Origin: Streptomyces sp. H27-H1
GTDB lineage: Bacteria; Actinomycetota; Actinomycetes; Streptomycetales; Streptomycetaceae
Length of the DNA stretch: 64,000 nt
Direction of reading: 5' to 3'
Assembly: GCF_026627445.1 (NCBI RefSeq)
Contig: NZ_JAPNLJ010000005.1
Location: forward strand, 124,001-188,000
Positions 1 to 7,865 of this stretch are shown here, one piece after another; the stretch's first letter is position 1; each line of letters starts with the position of its first letter. A model generated the notes under the pieces. It was not told where the DNA came from and did no database searches. It was given only the letters and a program-made list of their open reading frames with translations. A program made the translations under genes and the position numbers.

Positions 1-948
1 ATCCGGATCCCCGGCCCCGACCAGGACCTGATGGACGCCCTCGAGAACGTGCGGCGGACCGGGCAGTGGCAGGCCGCCTCCCAGCTGCTGGCCGGCACCG
101 CCCGGGAGGGTGAGGTGCGCTGGCAGCGCGTCCAGGCCTTCGCCGGCTCGGCGGCGCTGGAGCTGGCCCGGGAGCCCAGGGCGGGCGCCGGGTGGCTGAA
201 GGCGTGGCGGCTGGAGGCCCCGAAGGACGCGGGCGGTGCCCAGGTCCACGCGGAGCTGCTGGCGCAGCAGATGTGGCGGCGCCCGGAGGGCATGAGCGAG
301 GCCGATGTCCGGATCATCGCGGAGGAGGCCCGGGAGTCCTGCGCCAAGGCCGCGCTGCTGGCCCCGGGCGACCCGGTCCCGTACGTCGTCGAGCTGGGCG
401 TCGCCCGCATGCTGCACTACCCGGAGCCCGAGTACGACGCACTGTGGGCGAAGATCATCGACAGGGCCCCGCAGCACATGGGCGCGCACCTGGCGGCGCT
501 GAACTACTGGTGCGAGAAGTGGCACGGCTCCCGCGAGAAGGCCGACGCCTTCACCCACCACGCGGCGGCCCGCGACCCGCAGGGCTCGCTCCTCGCGGCG
601 CTCCCCCTCTTCGCGCTCTACGAGCACATCCCCGACGTGGTCCTGATCCGCAGCTTCCACCAGAGCGCGACCGTCACCCGGGCGGTGGAGGGCGCCCTGT
701 ACGCGGTCCACAGCGCGCGTCCCGACGACCCGATGCTGGCGCACGTACGCCACCTCCTGCTCCTCTTCCTGGTCGGCGGCGAACGCTGGGCCGAGGCCAT
801 GGACCAGATCCGCCACATCGACGGCTACGTCGGCGCCCTCCCCTGGTCGGCCGACCCGGACCCGGCGGCCTCGTACGCGGTCTACCGCGCCCTGGCCGTC
901 GCGGGCTACGAAGCCAACGGCGGCTCCCCGGCGACGCTGCCGCACTGA
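1..948 (+). CDS. Helical-repeat protein of unknown function, probably 5'-truncated by the window edge
   Basis: I do not recognise this family. The frame is open from base 1; the first ATG is at 31, but the residues before it (IRIPGPDQDL) read like ordinary protein and no convincing ribosome binding site precedes the ATG, so the real start is probably outside the window. The visible protein is rich in Ala, Leu, Glu and Arg. It has repeated helix-like stretches of about 35-40 residues, as in TPR-type scaffolds, with no signal peptide or membrane segment. It ends 77 nt before msrA on the same strand. A cytoplasmic scaffold role is only a guess. Confidence 0.65.
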   Translation: MRIPGPDQDLMDALENVRRTGQWQAASQLLAGTAREGEVRWQRVQAFAGSAALELAREPRAGAGWLKAWRLEAPKDAGGAQVHAELLAQQMWRRPEGMSEADVRIIAEEARESCAKAALLAPGDPVPYVVELGVARMLHYPEPEYDALWAKIIDRAPQHMGAHLAALNYWCEKWHGSREKADAFTHHAAARDPQGSLLAALPLFALYEHIPDVVLIRSFHQSATVTRAVEGALYAVHSARPDDPMLAHVRHLLLLFLVGGERWAEAMDQIRHIDGYVGALPWSADPDPAASYAVYRALAVAGYEANGGSPATLPH

Positions 949-1025
949 CGGCGACGGAGCGGCGGCCGGAGGGGGAATCCCGGCCCGTCGTTCCCCGTTA
1001 TCGGTAGACCACGAGGAGGCCATCC

Positions 1026-1691
1026 ATGTTTTCGTACCGCCGCACGCCCGAGCTCCCCACCCGCGAGGAAGCCCTGACCGGCCGCGCGGAGCCGCTTTTC
1101 GCACTGCCCGCCGTACACACCGTGCTCGGCAACCCGCTCGCGGGCCCCTACCCCGCCCACCTGCACGTCGCGGACTTCGGCCTCGGCTGTTTCTGGGGTG
1201 CCGAGCGCAAGTTCTGGCAGACCCCGGGGGTGTGGACCACGCTCGCCGGGTACCAGGGCGGCTTCACCGAGAATCCGACCTACGAGGAGGTGTGCTCGGG
1301 CGGCACGGGTCACACGGAGGTCGTCCGGGTCGTCTTCGACCCGTCGCTGGTCTCCTACGAGGCCCTGCTGAAGCTGTTCTGGGAGTCCCACGACCCCACC
1401 CAGGGCTTCCGCCAGGGCAACGACGTCGGCACCCAGTACCGCTCGGCGGCCTACACCCACTCCGCCGCCGACCAGGCCACCGCCGAAGCCTCCCGCGAGG
1501 CCTACCAGCGCGTGCTGACCGGCTCCGGCTACGGCAAGATCAGCACGGCCGTACTGCCCGCGGCGGAGCGGCCCTTCTGGCCTGCGGAAGCGCACCACCA
1601 GCAGTACCTCGACAAGAACCCCGGCGGCTACTGCGGCATCGGCGGCACCGGTGTCTCCTGCCCGGTCGGCGTGGCCCGCGGCGACGGCTGA
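1026..1691 (+). CDS. msrA: Peptide-methionine (S)-S-oxide reductase MsrA
   Basis: Reduces methionine-S-sulfoxide in oxidised proteins back to methionine. The active-site motif GCFWGAE is present with the catalytic Cys at residue 55. The conserved GYxGG segment (GYQGG), [11 protein letters not shown] and HDPTQ follow in the usual order, and a C-terminal [14 protein letters not shown] supplies resolving cysteines. At 221 residues it matches actinobacterial MsrA, which carries an N-terminal extension of about 45 residues. The start is an ATG preceded by GAGGAGG seven bases upstream. A perfect hairpin follows the stop codon, so it is probably a single-gene transcript or the end of one. The call is firm. 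Confidence 0.96.
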   Translation: MFSYRRTPELPTREEALTGRAEPLFALPAVHTVLGNPLAGPYPAHLHVADFGLGCFWGAERKFWQTPGVWTTLAGYQGGFTENPTYEEVCSGGTGHTEVVRVVFDPSLVSYEALLKLFWESHDPTQGFRQGNDVGTQYRSAAYTHSAADQATAEASREAYQRVLTGSGYGKISTAVLPAAERPFWPAEAHHQQYLDKNPGGYCGIGGTGVSCPVGVARGDG

Positions 1692-1702
1692 GGGTCCGGG
1701 AG

Positions 1703-1724
1703 ACGGAGCCCCCGGGGGCTCCGT
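1703..1724 (+). terminator. Hairpin terminator after msrA
   Basis: ACGGAGCCCCC and GGGGGCTCCGT form a perfect 22-nt palindrome beginning 12 nt after the msrA stop codon. There is no T-run, as is common for Streptomyces terminators. Confidence 0.6.
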
Positions 1725-1737
1725 CGTGCGCGGGGGC

Positions 1738-1991
1738 TCAGGCCGGCGTCACCCGGGCCCGCGCCCACGAGGTGTGGCCGAAGGCGGAGTTCGCGTTCGC
1801 GTCCTCCACCACCAGGTGGAGGAGCCCAGGTCGCCGTAGCCGAGGTCGTCGGCCAGGATCACCACGAGGTTCGGCGGTGTCTGCGGTTCGGCGACGGCGG
1901 CTGCCTGCGCGGGCGGGACGAGCTGCGGGAAGGTCGCCAGGCCGGTGGCGGCGGCCGCGGAACCCGCGAGGAAGTGGCGGCGGCTGGGCAT
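1738..1991 (-). pseudogene. Remnant of a secreted sulfatase with its middle deleted
   Basis: On the minus strand an ATG at 1991, with GGGGAG 11 nt upstream, opens a Tat-type signal (SRRHFLAGSAAAATGLATF). It runs into the diagnostic sulfatase N-terminus PNLVVILADDLGYGDLGS. At about 1820 this frame turns to nonsense (TWWWRTRTRT). In the next frame the bases then read LVVEDANANSAFGHTSW, and that frame stops at 1738, which looks like the C-terminal tail of a secreted enzyme. The simplest reading is an internal deletion that joined the first ~57 codons to the last ~25 out of frame, leaving the formylglycine site and the rest of the catalytic domain absent. A sequencing frameshift alone could not explain so short a product. 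Confidence 0.7.
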
Positions 1992-2084
1992 GGCGGAATC
2001 GGCTCCCCGGTGGCGATGGCCGGTAGGAAGATCGTCCGCGCGGACGGGCATCGGGACCATGCACGGGGCACGAAGAACGCGTGA

Positions 2085-2125
2085 CGGCCCCCTGGGGCGA
2101 GCGGTGAGCTCGCCCCAGGGGGCCG
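2085..2125 (-). terminator. Strong hairpin terminator of the alcohol dehydrogenase gene
   Basis: A perfect 18-bp stem (CGGCCCCCTGGGGCGAGC and its complement) with a 5-nt loop GGTGA lies about 100 nt beyond the stop codon of the minus-strand dehydrogenase. It also faces the sulfatase remnant. Confidence 0.65.
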
Positions 2126-2225
2126 ACGGCGTGAGGCCGGGACGGACGGCGCGGACGGCTCGGGGCCGGGTCCGACCGTCAGACGGTCCAGGTGGTTCAG
2201 GTGGTTCAGGTGGGGTTCAGGCGGC

Positions 2226-3272
2226 TCAGATCGTCGAGGTGTCGATGACGAAGCGGTAGCGGACGTCGCCCGACTGGACGCGCTCGTAGGCCTCGTTGAC
2301 CTCCTCGGCGCGGATCACCTCGATCTCCGAGCCGAGCCCGTGCTGGGCGCAGAAGTCGAGCATCTCCTGGGTCTCGGCGATCCCGCCGATCATCGAGCCG
2401 GCCAGCGTCTTGCGGCCGCCGATGACGGAGAACAGATTCAGCGAGACCGGCTCCTCCGGGGCACCGACGTTCACCATGGCTCCGTCCACCTTGAGCAGCC
2501 CCAGGTAGGCGTCGAGGGGGAGCGGCGCGGAGACGGTGGAGACGATCAGGTCGAAGCGTCCGGCCAGCTGCTCGAAGGTGGTCTCGTCGTTGGTGGCGTA
2601 GAAGTGGTCGGCGCCCAGCTTGAGGCCGTCCTCCTTCTTGCGCAGGGTCTGCGAGAGGACGGTGACCTCCGCGCCGAGCGCGTGGGCGATCTTGACGCCC
2701 ATGTGGCCGAGGCCGCCGAGGCCGACGATCGCGACCTGCTTGCCCGGGCCGGCCTGCCAGCGCTTGAGCGGGGAGTAGAGGGTGATGCCGGCGCACAGCA
2801 GCGGGGCGGCGACGTCGAGGGCGAGGCCGTCGGGGATGCGGACGGTGTAGTTCTCGTCGACGACGATGTGCGTGGAGTAGCCGCCGTACGTGGGCTCGCC
2901 GGTCTTGTCGAGGCCGTTGTACGTGCCGGTCATGCCCTTGGCGCAGAACTGCTCCTGCCCGGCGAGGCACTGCGCGCACTCGCGGCAGGAGTCGACGAAG
3001 CAGCCGACGCCGACCCGGTCGCCGACCGCGAACCTGGTGACGCCCGCGCCGACCTCGGTGACGACACCGGCGATCTCGTGGCCCGGGACCATGGGGAAGA
3101 TGCCCTCGCCCCAGCCGTCGGTGGCCTGGTGGATGTCGGAGTGGCAGATGCCGGCGAACTTGATGTCGATGAGGACGTCGTGTGCGCCGACCGGACGGCG
3201 CGGGACGGTGGTGCGCTCCAGCGGGGCCTTGGGTGCGGGAGCGGCGTAGGCGGCGACCTGGGTGACGGACAC
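2226..3272 (-). CDS. Zinc-dependent NAD(P) alcohol dehydrogenase (cinnamyl-alcohol/YahK type)
   Basis: A 348-residue medium-chain dehydrogenase that interconverts aldehydes and primary alcohols with NAD(P). Catalytic zinc ligands are visible in GICHSDIHQ and in PGHE. The structural-zinc lobe is CRECAQC followed by a fourth Cys in EQFC, and the Rossmann fingerprint is GLGGLGHMG. The GTG start at 3272 is chosen because GAGGAG lies seven bases upstream; an upstream extension of 14 codons lacks a ribosome binding site. It is divergent from the XRE regulator at 3441, which probably controls it, a layout common for MmyB-type regulators paired with dehydrogenases. The natural substrate is unknown. 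Confidence 0.92.
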   Translation of the reverse strand: MSVTQVAAYAAPAPKAPLERTTVPRRPVGAHDVLIDIKFAGICHSDIHQATDGWGEGIFPMVPGHEIAGVVTEVGAGVTRFAVGDRVGVGCFVDSCRECAQCLAGQEQFCAKGMTGTYNGLDKTGEPTYGGYSTHIVVDENYTVRIPDGLALDVAAPLLCAGITLYSPLKRWQAGPGKQVAIVGLGGLGHMGVKIAHALGAEVTVLSQTLRKKEDGLKLGADHFYATNDETTFEQLAGRFDLIVSTVSAPLPLDAYLGLLKVDGAMVNVGAPEEPVSLNLFSVIGGRKTLAGSMIGGIAETQEMLDFCAQHGLGSEIEVIRAEEVNEAYERVQSGDVRYRFVIDTSTI

Positions 3273-3362
3273 GGTGGGGCTCCTCGGAAGACTGCGGTGA
3301 TTCGTTTCTGCCAATCGTCACCCTGCCCGATCCGGGTCCCGTCACCCATCCCCCTGTCCTGC

Positions 3363-3381
3363 GTAGGAACGGTGAACCTAC
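3363..3381. promoter_or_regulatory. Candidate operator in the adh/XRE divergent region
   Basis: GTAGG and CCTAC flank a 9-bp centre that includes GGTGAA, midway between the two divergent genes. It is a plausible site for the adjacent XRE regulator; the assignment is inference only. Confidence 0.3.
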
Positions 3382-3440
3382 CCTTGGCGGGGTCAGGCTC
3401 ACCCACCCGGCCGACGCGCCCGCGCGGCGATACTGGGGTA

Positions 3441-4376
3441 ATGGACCAGCTTGATCAGCGAGCCGAGCTCGGCGAATTCCTGCGATCCCGGCGTGCCCGG
3501 CTGCGCCCCGAGGACGTGGGCCTGCCCGACTACGGGCGCCACCGCCGGGTACCGGGGCTCCGCCGCGAGGAGCTGGCACAGCTGGCCGGGGTGTCGGTGG
3601 CGTACTACACCCGGCTGGAGCAGGGCCACGGGCAGAACGTGTCGGCGGAGATCCTCGACGCCATCGCGCGGGCGCTGCGCCTGGACGGCACGGAGCGCGC
3701 GCACCTGAGCCACCTGGCCGGCCCGAGGTCGCGCAAGCGCCGCCAGGCCCCGCGCGCCGAGAGGGTGCGGCCGGAGCTGCGCACGCTGCTGGACGCGATG
3801 GACGGGGTTCCGGCGTACCTGGTCGGCCGGCGCCAGGACGTCATCGGCTGGAACGGGCTGGCCGCGGCGGTCTTCGGCGACTTCGGGACGCTCCCGGCGC
3901 AGGAGCGCAACCTGGTGCGGCTGGTGTTCCTGGACCCGGCGACGGCGGAGCTGTACGCGGACTGGGAGTGCCGGGCGTGCGAGGTGGTGAGCAATCTGCG
4001 CATGTACGCCGGGCAGTATCCGGACGACGAGCGGCTGTCCGCGCTGGTCGGCGAGCTGTCGGTGAAGAACGAGGAGTTCCGCCGGCTGTGGGCGGCCCAC
4101 ACGGTGGCGGACAACAAGACGCACGGCGTCAAGCGGCTGCGTCATCCGCTGGTCGGCGAGCTCCAGCTCTCCTTCGAGACCCTGGCGCTCCCGGACGACC
4201 CGGCGCAGTTCCTGGTCACCTACCACGCGCCCCCGGGCTCCCCTTCGGCCGACGCCCTGCGCCTCCTGGCCTCCTGGTCCGCGTCGCCCGCCGCCCCTGA
4301 CCGCACCCCGGACCGTGCCGCGGACCCCGCCCCGGAGTCCGCGCCGCCCCGCGACGTCCCGGCCTCCGGTCCGTGA
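3441..4376 (+). CDS. XRE-family regulator with MmyB-like ligand-binding domain
   Basis: A 311-residue DNA-binding regulator. The N-terminal helix-turn-helix spans about residues 15-85 (RVPGLRREELAQLAGVS, YYTRLEQGHG). It is followed by an MmyB/MltR-type ligand-binding region with the typical AVFGDF and TYHAPPGSPS segments near residue 255. The tail after residue 270 is low-complexity Pro/Ala/Asp. Family members usually act as repressors of a divergently placed oxidoreductase, here the alcohol dehydrogenase at 2226-3272. The ATG at 3441 has no ribosome binding site, but GATACT lies 6 nt upstream, a spacing like other leaderless starts in this window. The ligand is unknown. Confidence 0.9.
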   Translation: MDQLDQRAELGEFLRSRRARLRPEDVGLPDYGRHRRVPGLRREELAQLAGVSVAYYTRLEQGHGQNVSAEILDAIARALRLDGTERAHLSHLAGPRSRKRRQAPRAERVRPELRTLLDAMDGVPAYLVGRRQDVIGWNGLAAAVFGDFGTLPAQERNLVRLVFLDPATAELYADWECRACEVVSNLRMYAGQYPDDERLSALVGELSVKNEEFRRLWAAHTVADNKTHGVKRLRHPLVGELQLSFETLALPDDPAQFLVTYHAPPGSPSADALRLLASWSASPAAPDRTPDRAADPAPESAPPRDVPASGP

Positions 4377-4436
4377 GGGCGGCCACCGCCCGTCGCACCG
4401 TCCACCGCGACACGGTGAACCATCCCGGTCACAGCA

Positions 4437-5393
4437 CTAGAGCTTCAGCTGGAAGTACCCGGCCGGGCGTTCGCGCCGGTAGCCCAGGGAGGCGTTGACC
4501 GCGAGCATCGGGGTGTTGTCGTCCGCCACCGAGGTGGCGATGGTGCGCAGCGAGGGGTGGAGGGCCGCCGCCTCGGCGAGCATGCGGAGTTTGACGGTGC
4601 GGCCGAGGCCGTGGCCCCGGTGGGCGGGGACCACCACCGTGTCGTACTGGAGCCCGCGCGGGCCCGCCGGGTCGGGGAGGACCAGTTCCGTGTAGGCGGC
4701 CACCTCGCCGTCGGGGGTGACGGCGGCGACCGTGGTCAGCGCGCCGCCGCGGGCCAGGATCAGCCCGTGGGCCGCGTGCAGGCGCTCCGCCGTCCAGGTC
4801 TGGATCCGCTGGTCCAGGTCCCCGCTCGGCGCGTCGTCCATCGCCCCGTGGGCGACGGCCACCGCCTGTGCCCAGTCTTCGGGGACCGGTCCGGGCCAGC
4901 AGCGCAGCTCGTAGCCGGCGGCCGGGCCGGCGGCCGGGAGGTTCCGTACGCCGGGCACCTCCTGTACGTACCAGGCCATCGGCAGGACGTTCTCGAACCC
5001 CAGTGACTCCGCGAACGCCTGGCCCGGTCCGCCGAGGTCCACCTCGGCGGAGACCGAGGTACGGCCCTGCGCGCGCAGCTCCTCGCGGACCCGCTCCCAC
5101 AGGGCCGTGCCCTCGCCGCGCCGCCGCGCGTCCGGGCGTACGGTCAGCTCGTCCAGGAACGCGGTGTGGTCGTTGCTGCCGTCCGCGAAGAGGACCAGGG
5201 AGGCGATGGCGCCCTCCGCGGCCCAGTGCACCGCGCGGCCCCGCGCCGATGGCACGCGCAGCCGTCCGGCCACCTCCGTCCGGGAGGGCGGCGGTGTCCC
5301 CGGCAGGTCGGCCGTCCGGGCGGAGGCCAGGACGGCCCACCAGTGGTCGACCTCGGTGTCGGTCGGGGGCACGGAGAGCGGGGTGATCGTCAT
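4437..5393 (-). CDS. Tandem GNAT-family N-acetyltransferase
   Basis: A 318-residue protein with two GNAT folds. Each has an acetyl-CoA pyrophosphate-binding motif A: LTVRPDARRRGEGTAL near residue 87 and VVPAHRGHGLGRTVK near residue 265. The C-terminal NASLGYRRERP is the usual GNAT end. The acceptor (amine, antibiotic or protein) cannot be read from sequence; tandem GNATs of this type include mycothiol synthase-like enzymes, but this gene is not in a mycothiol context. The ATG at 5393 is preceded by TAGGGT with a 7-nt gap and no ribosome binding site, so a leaderless transcript is likely. It is transcribed away from the XRE gene and stands alone. Confidence 0.88.
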   Translation of the reverse strand: MTITPLSVPPTDTEVDHWWAVLASARTADLPGTPPPSRTEVAGRLRVPSARGRAVHWAAEGAIASLVLFADGSNDHTAFLDELTVRPDARRRGEGTALWERVREELRAQGRTSVSAEVDLGGPGQAFAESLGFENVLPMAWYVQEVPGVRNLPAAGPAAGYELRCWPGPVPEDWAQAVAVAHGAMDDAPSGDLDQRIQTWTAERLHAAHGLILARGGALTTVAAVTPDGEVAAYTELVLPDPAGPRGLQYDTVVVPAHRGHGLGRTVKLRMLAEAAALHPSLRTIATSVADDNTPMLAVNASLGYRRERPAGYFQLKL

Positions 5394-5400
5394 GTTCCGG

Positions 5401-5406
5401 ACCCTA
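5401..5406 (-). promoter_or_regulatory. -10 hexamer TAGGGT of the GNAT gene
   Basis: TANNNT element 7 nt before the ATG, predicting a transcript that begins at or next to the start codon. Confidence 0.5.
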
Positions 5407-5427
5407 ATCCGGAGCGCGGCGGCGCGC

Positions 5428-6105
5428 TCAGGCGTTTTCGGTGACCGTGACCCTTCCCCGGCGGATCGTCGCCACCCGCGGGGCCCGCTTCGCGAGCGCG
5501 CTGTCGTGGGTGACCATGACGAAGGTCAGGCCGTGTTCCTTCCACAGCCCTTCGAGCAGTTCCATGACCTCGTCGCGCATGGACTCGTCGAGGTTGCCGG
5601 TCGGCTCGTCGGCCAGCAGCACCTTCGGCCGCTTCACCAGCGCCCGTGCGATGGCCACGCGCTGCTGCTGGCCGCCGGACATCTCCCCGGGCAGGTGGCT
5701 CATCCGCTCGCCGAGGCCTACGGAGTCCAGTGCCTCGGCGGCGCGGTCGCGCCGCTCGCGGGCCTTGAGGCCGAGCGGGACGAGGGCCGTCTCGACGTTC
5801 TCCTGTGCGGTGAGCGTCGGGATCAGGTTGAAGGACTGGAACACGAAGCCGATGCTCTCCGCGCGGACCCGGGTGAGGCGGGATTCGGAGACGGTGGCGA
5901 GGTCGAGTCCGTCGAGGACGATCTGTCCCGCCGTCGGGCGGTCCAGGGCTCCGAGCATCTGGAGCAGGGTGGACTTGCCGCCGCCGGTGGGGCCCTGGAT
6001 GACGAGGCGGCCGCCGTCCTCGATGGTCAGGTCGACGCCGGCGAGCGCGTCGATGGATTCCTTGCCGCGCCGGTAGCGCTTGGTGACACCGGTGAGTTGG
6101 TACAT
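5428..6105 (-). CDS. ABC transporter ATP-binding protein (MacB/LolD type)
   Basis: A 225-residue ATPase of the MacB/LolD/FtsE class. Walker A is GPTGGGKST (residue 3 is T rather than the usual S), the Q-loop lies in VFQSFNLIPTLTAQENV, the signature is MSGGQQQRVAIARAL, Walker B is VLLADEPTG and the H-loop is VMVTHD. It lies downstream of the FtsX-like permease at 6184-7671 on the same strand, 79 nt apart, and together they would form one mechanotransmission-type exporter. The ATG at 6105 has GAGGG about 10 nt upstream. Probable roles are lipoprotein, peptide or antimicrobial handling at the cell envelope; the substrate is unknown. Confidence 0.93.
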   Translation of the reverse strand: MYQLTGVTKRYRRGKESIDALAGVDLTIEDGGRLVIQGPTGGGKSTLLQMLGALDRPTAGQIVLDGLDLATVSESRLTRVRAESIGFVFQSFNLIPTLTAQENVETALVPLGLKARERRDRAAEALDSVGLGERMSHLPGEMSGGQQQRVAIARALVKRPKVLLADEPTGNLDESMRDEVMELLEGLWKEHGLTFVMVTHDSALAKRAPRVATIRRGRVTVTENA

Positions 6106-6183
6106 CTGGTTCGTTCCCTCGGGTTGCGGGGCGGTGGGACGGGCGCGGACGGGCCCTTGGGCGGGCGTGCGGACGCGGGCGGC

Positions 6184-7671
6184 CTATTCGACGCGGCGCA
6201 GGGCGTCCGCGGGTCGCAGCCGGGAGGCGCGCCAGCCGCCGAAGCCGCCCGCGATGAGTCCGCCCGCGACGGCGAGGGCGACGGCCAGTGCGATGGTGGC
6301 GAGCGAGACGGGCGCGGTGAGCGCGATGTCGAGGGCCTTGCCGGCGGGCTGGCGCGCGGAGCGCATCATCCCGCCGCCCCCGCCGCCCGGGCCCTGTGTC
6401 CGGCCGGCCCCGCCCGCGAGCTGCGCGGTCAGGTTCGGGCTGATCGCGGTGATGGCGTACGCGGCCCCGAGCCCGAGGCCGATGCCCAGTGCTCCGCCGA
6501 TGAGGCCGTTGACCAGGGCCTCGCCGGCGACCTGGCCGGTGACGCGGCCGCTCTTCCAGCCGAGCGCCTTGAGGGTGCCGAACTCGCGGACGCGCCGGGA
6601 CACCGCGGAGGAGGTCAGCAGACCGGCGACGAGGAAGGCGGCGAGGAGTACCGCGTACGAGAGCCAGGTGCCGACGGTGGAGGCGAGGGAGGCGGCGGTG
6701 GAGAGCGATCCGGAGACGGTGTCGGCCAGGTCGGCCGAGGTGGTGACGGTGGTGTCCGGGACGTTCTTCTGGATGGCCTCCTTGACGGAGCCGATCGCCT
6801 GGGAGTCCTTGGCCTGGACGTACACCGTGGTGATCTTGCCGGGGGTTTCGGCGAGGGTCTGGGCCTGCTTGAGCGGGACGTAGACGTTGGCCGCCGCGTC
6901 ACCGCTGTCGACGGTGGCTATCCCGATCACCTTGAACTTGGCACCCTTGACGGTGACTTCGGAGTCCACGGCGAGCTTGTTCTTCGTGGCGTAGGCACTG
7001 TCGAGGACCGCGACGGCGGCGTCGGACTCGCCGGCCGCGAAGGTGCGGCCCGAGGTGATCTCGGAGGTGGTGAGCGGGCCCAGCCCGGTCCGGGTGACGT
7101 CCGCGCCGTAGACGGAGAAGGAGTTGACGTCGAAGTCCGCGCCGCCGCCCTCGACCGTGCCGTTCGCGGCGCCCGAGCCGCCCGCGGCGCCCGGCTTGGC
7201 GCCCGTGGCGCCGCCCTCGGCGCCCTGCGAGCGCTTGAACTCCCCGCGCTTGAACTGCCCGTTGACCTTCATCACCTGGAGGCTGAGGCCACCGACGGCC
7301 TGCGCGACACCGGTCTGGCCGGACACCTTGTCCACGATCGCGGCGTCGAGCGTCTCGAAGCCCTGCGGCATCACGAGGTCGCTGCTCTGCTCGGCCTCGG
7401 CGTTCGTGTCGCCCTCGCCCTTCGCGTCGAACCTGAAGCGGGGCCGGGCCGCGGCGTCACCCTCGGCCGGCGGGGTCTGGGCCTTGGTGACGGTCATGTC
7501 CGTGCCGAGGCCGTAGAGCGACTGGAGGACCTTGTCCTGGGCCCGCACCATGCCGGCCGACACGGAGGTGACGACGATGACGAGGGCGATGCCCAGGGCG
7601 AGTCCGGAGGCGACGACGAGCGCCGCCTTCCTGCGACGGCGCAGCTCGCGCCGGAGGTAGGGGAAGAACAT
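6184..7671 (-). CDS. ABC transporter permease, FtsX/MacB type with large extracytoplasmic domain
   Basis: A 495-residue permease. One membrane segment follows the Arg-rich N-terminus (LRRELRRRRKAALVVASGLA). A large periplasm-side MacB_PCD domain spans about residues 45-330, including a Gly/Ala-rich low-complexity insert. Three C-terminal helices follow, with the FtsX segment REFGTLKALGWK and a final ASRLRPADALRRVE. The ATG at 7671 is chosen over an upstream in-frame start because the extension is basic low-complexity sequence and because TACCTT sits 7 nt upstream. It is probably co-transcribed with the ATPase at 5428. Three 11-bp-spaced direct repeats directly upstream suggest control by an OmpR-class response regulator. 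Confidence 0.9.
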   Translation of the reverse strand: MFFPYLRRELRRRRKAALVVASGLALGIALVIVVTSVSAGMVRAQDKVLQSLYGLGTDMTVTKAQTPPAEGDAAARPRFRFDAKGEGDTNAEAEQSSDLVMPQGFETLDAAIVDKVSGQTGVAQAVGGLSLQVMKVNGQFKRGEFKRSQGAEGGATGAKPGAAGGSGAANGTVEGGGADFDVNSFSVYGADVTRTGLGPLTTSEITSGRTFAAGESDAAVAVLDSAYATKNKLAVDSEVTVKGAKFKVIGIATVDSGDAAANVYVPLKQAQTLAETPGKITTVYVQAKDSQAIGSVKEAIQKNVPDTTVTTSADLADTVSGSLSTAASLASTVGTWLSYAVLLAAFLVAGLLTSSAVSRRVREFGTLKALGWKSGRVTGQVAGEALVNGLIGGALGIGLGLGAAYAITAISPNLTAQLAGGAGRTQGPGGGGGGMMRSARQPAGKALDIALTAPVSLATIALAVALAVAGGLIAGGFGGWRASRLRPADALRRVE

Positions 7672-7678
7672 GGGGCCG

Positions 7679-7684
7679 AAGGTA
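7679..7684 (-). promoter_or_regulatory. -10 hexamer TACCTT of the ABC permease gene
   Basis: TANNNT element 7 nt before the ATG; no ribosome binding site is present, so the transcript is probably leaderless. Confidence 0.5.
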
Positions 7685-7704
7685 GGCAGCGCCCGTGATG
7701 GCCG

Positions 7705-7732
7705 GATAAGCCGACGATAAGAGTCGGATGAG
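7705..7732. promoter_or_regulatory. Three direct repeats GATAAG/GATAAG/GATGAG at 11-bp spacing
   Basis: The hexamers begin at 7705, 7716 and 7727, each 11 bp apart, and sit about 20 bp upstream of the -10 of the ABC permease gene. Exact 11-bp periodicity next to a -35 region is the classical binding pattern of OmpR/PhoB-type response regulators. Which regulator binds is unknown. Confidence 0.5.
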
Positions 7733-7865
7733 AACGCGAACGGCGGGGAGCCCCCTGGCCGGGGCTCCCCGCCGTTCGTCGCGGGGTTCTGTTCTCGTTG
7801 GCGCCGGTGGACCGCCACCCGGGCGGGTGGACTCCACCGGCGCCGGCCGCGCTGCTACCGGTGCG

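Noticed and set aside
2184..2228. Short tandem GGTGGTTCA repeats next to the adh stop codon
   Set aside because: Only two to three copies of a 9-mer, partly coding; no sign of function.
5107..7698. An open frame of more than 860 codons on the plus strand
   Set aside because: It runs antisense to the GNAT, ABC ATPase and permease genes, whose motifs are unmistakable; long antisense frames are expected at this GC content.
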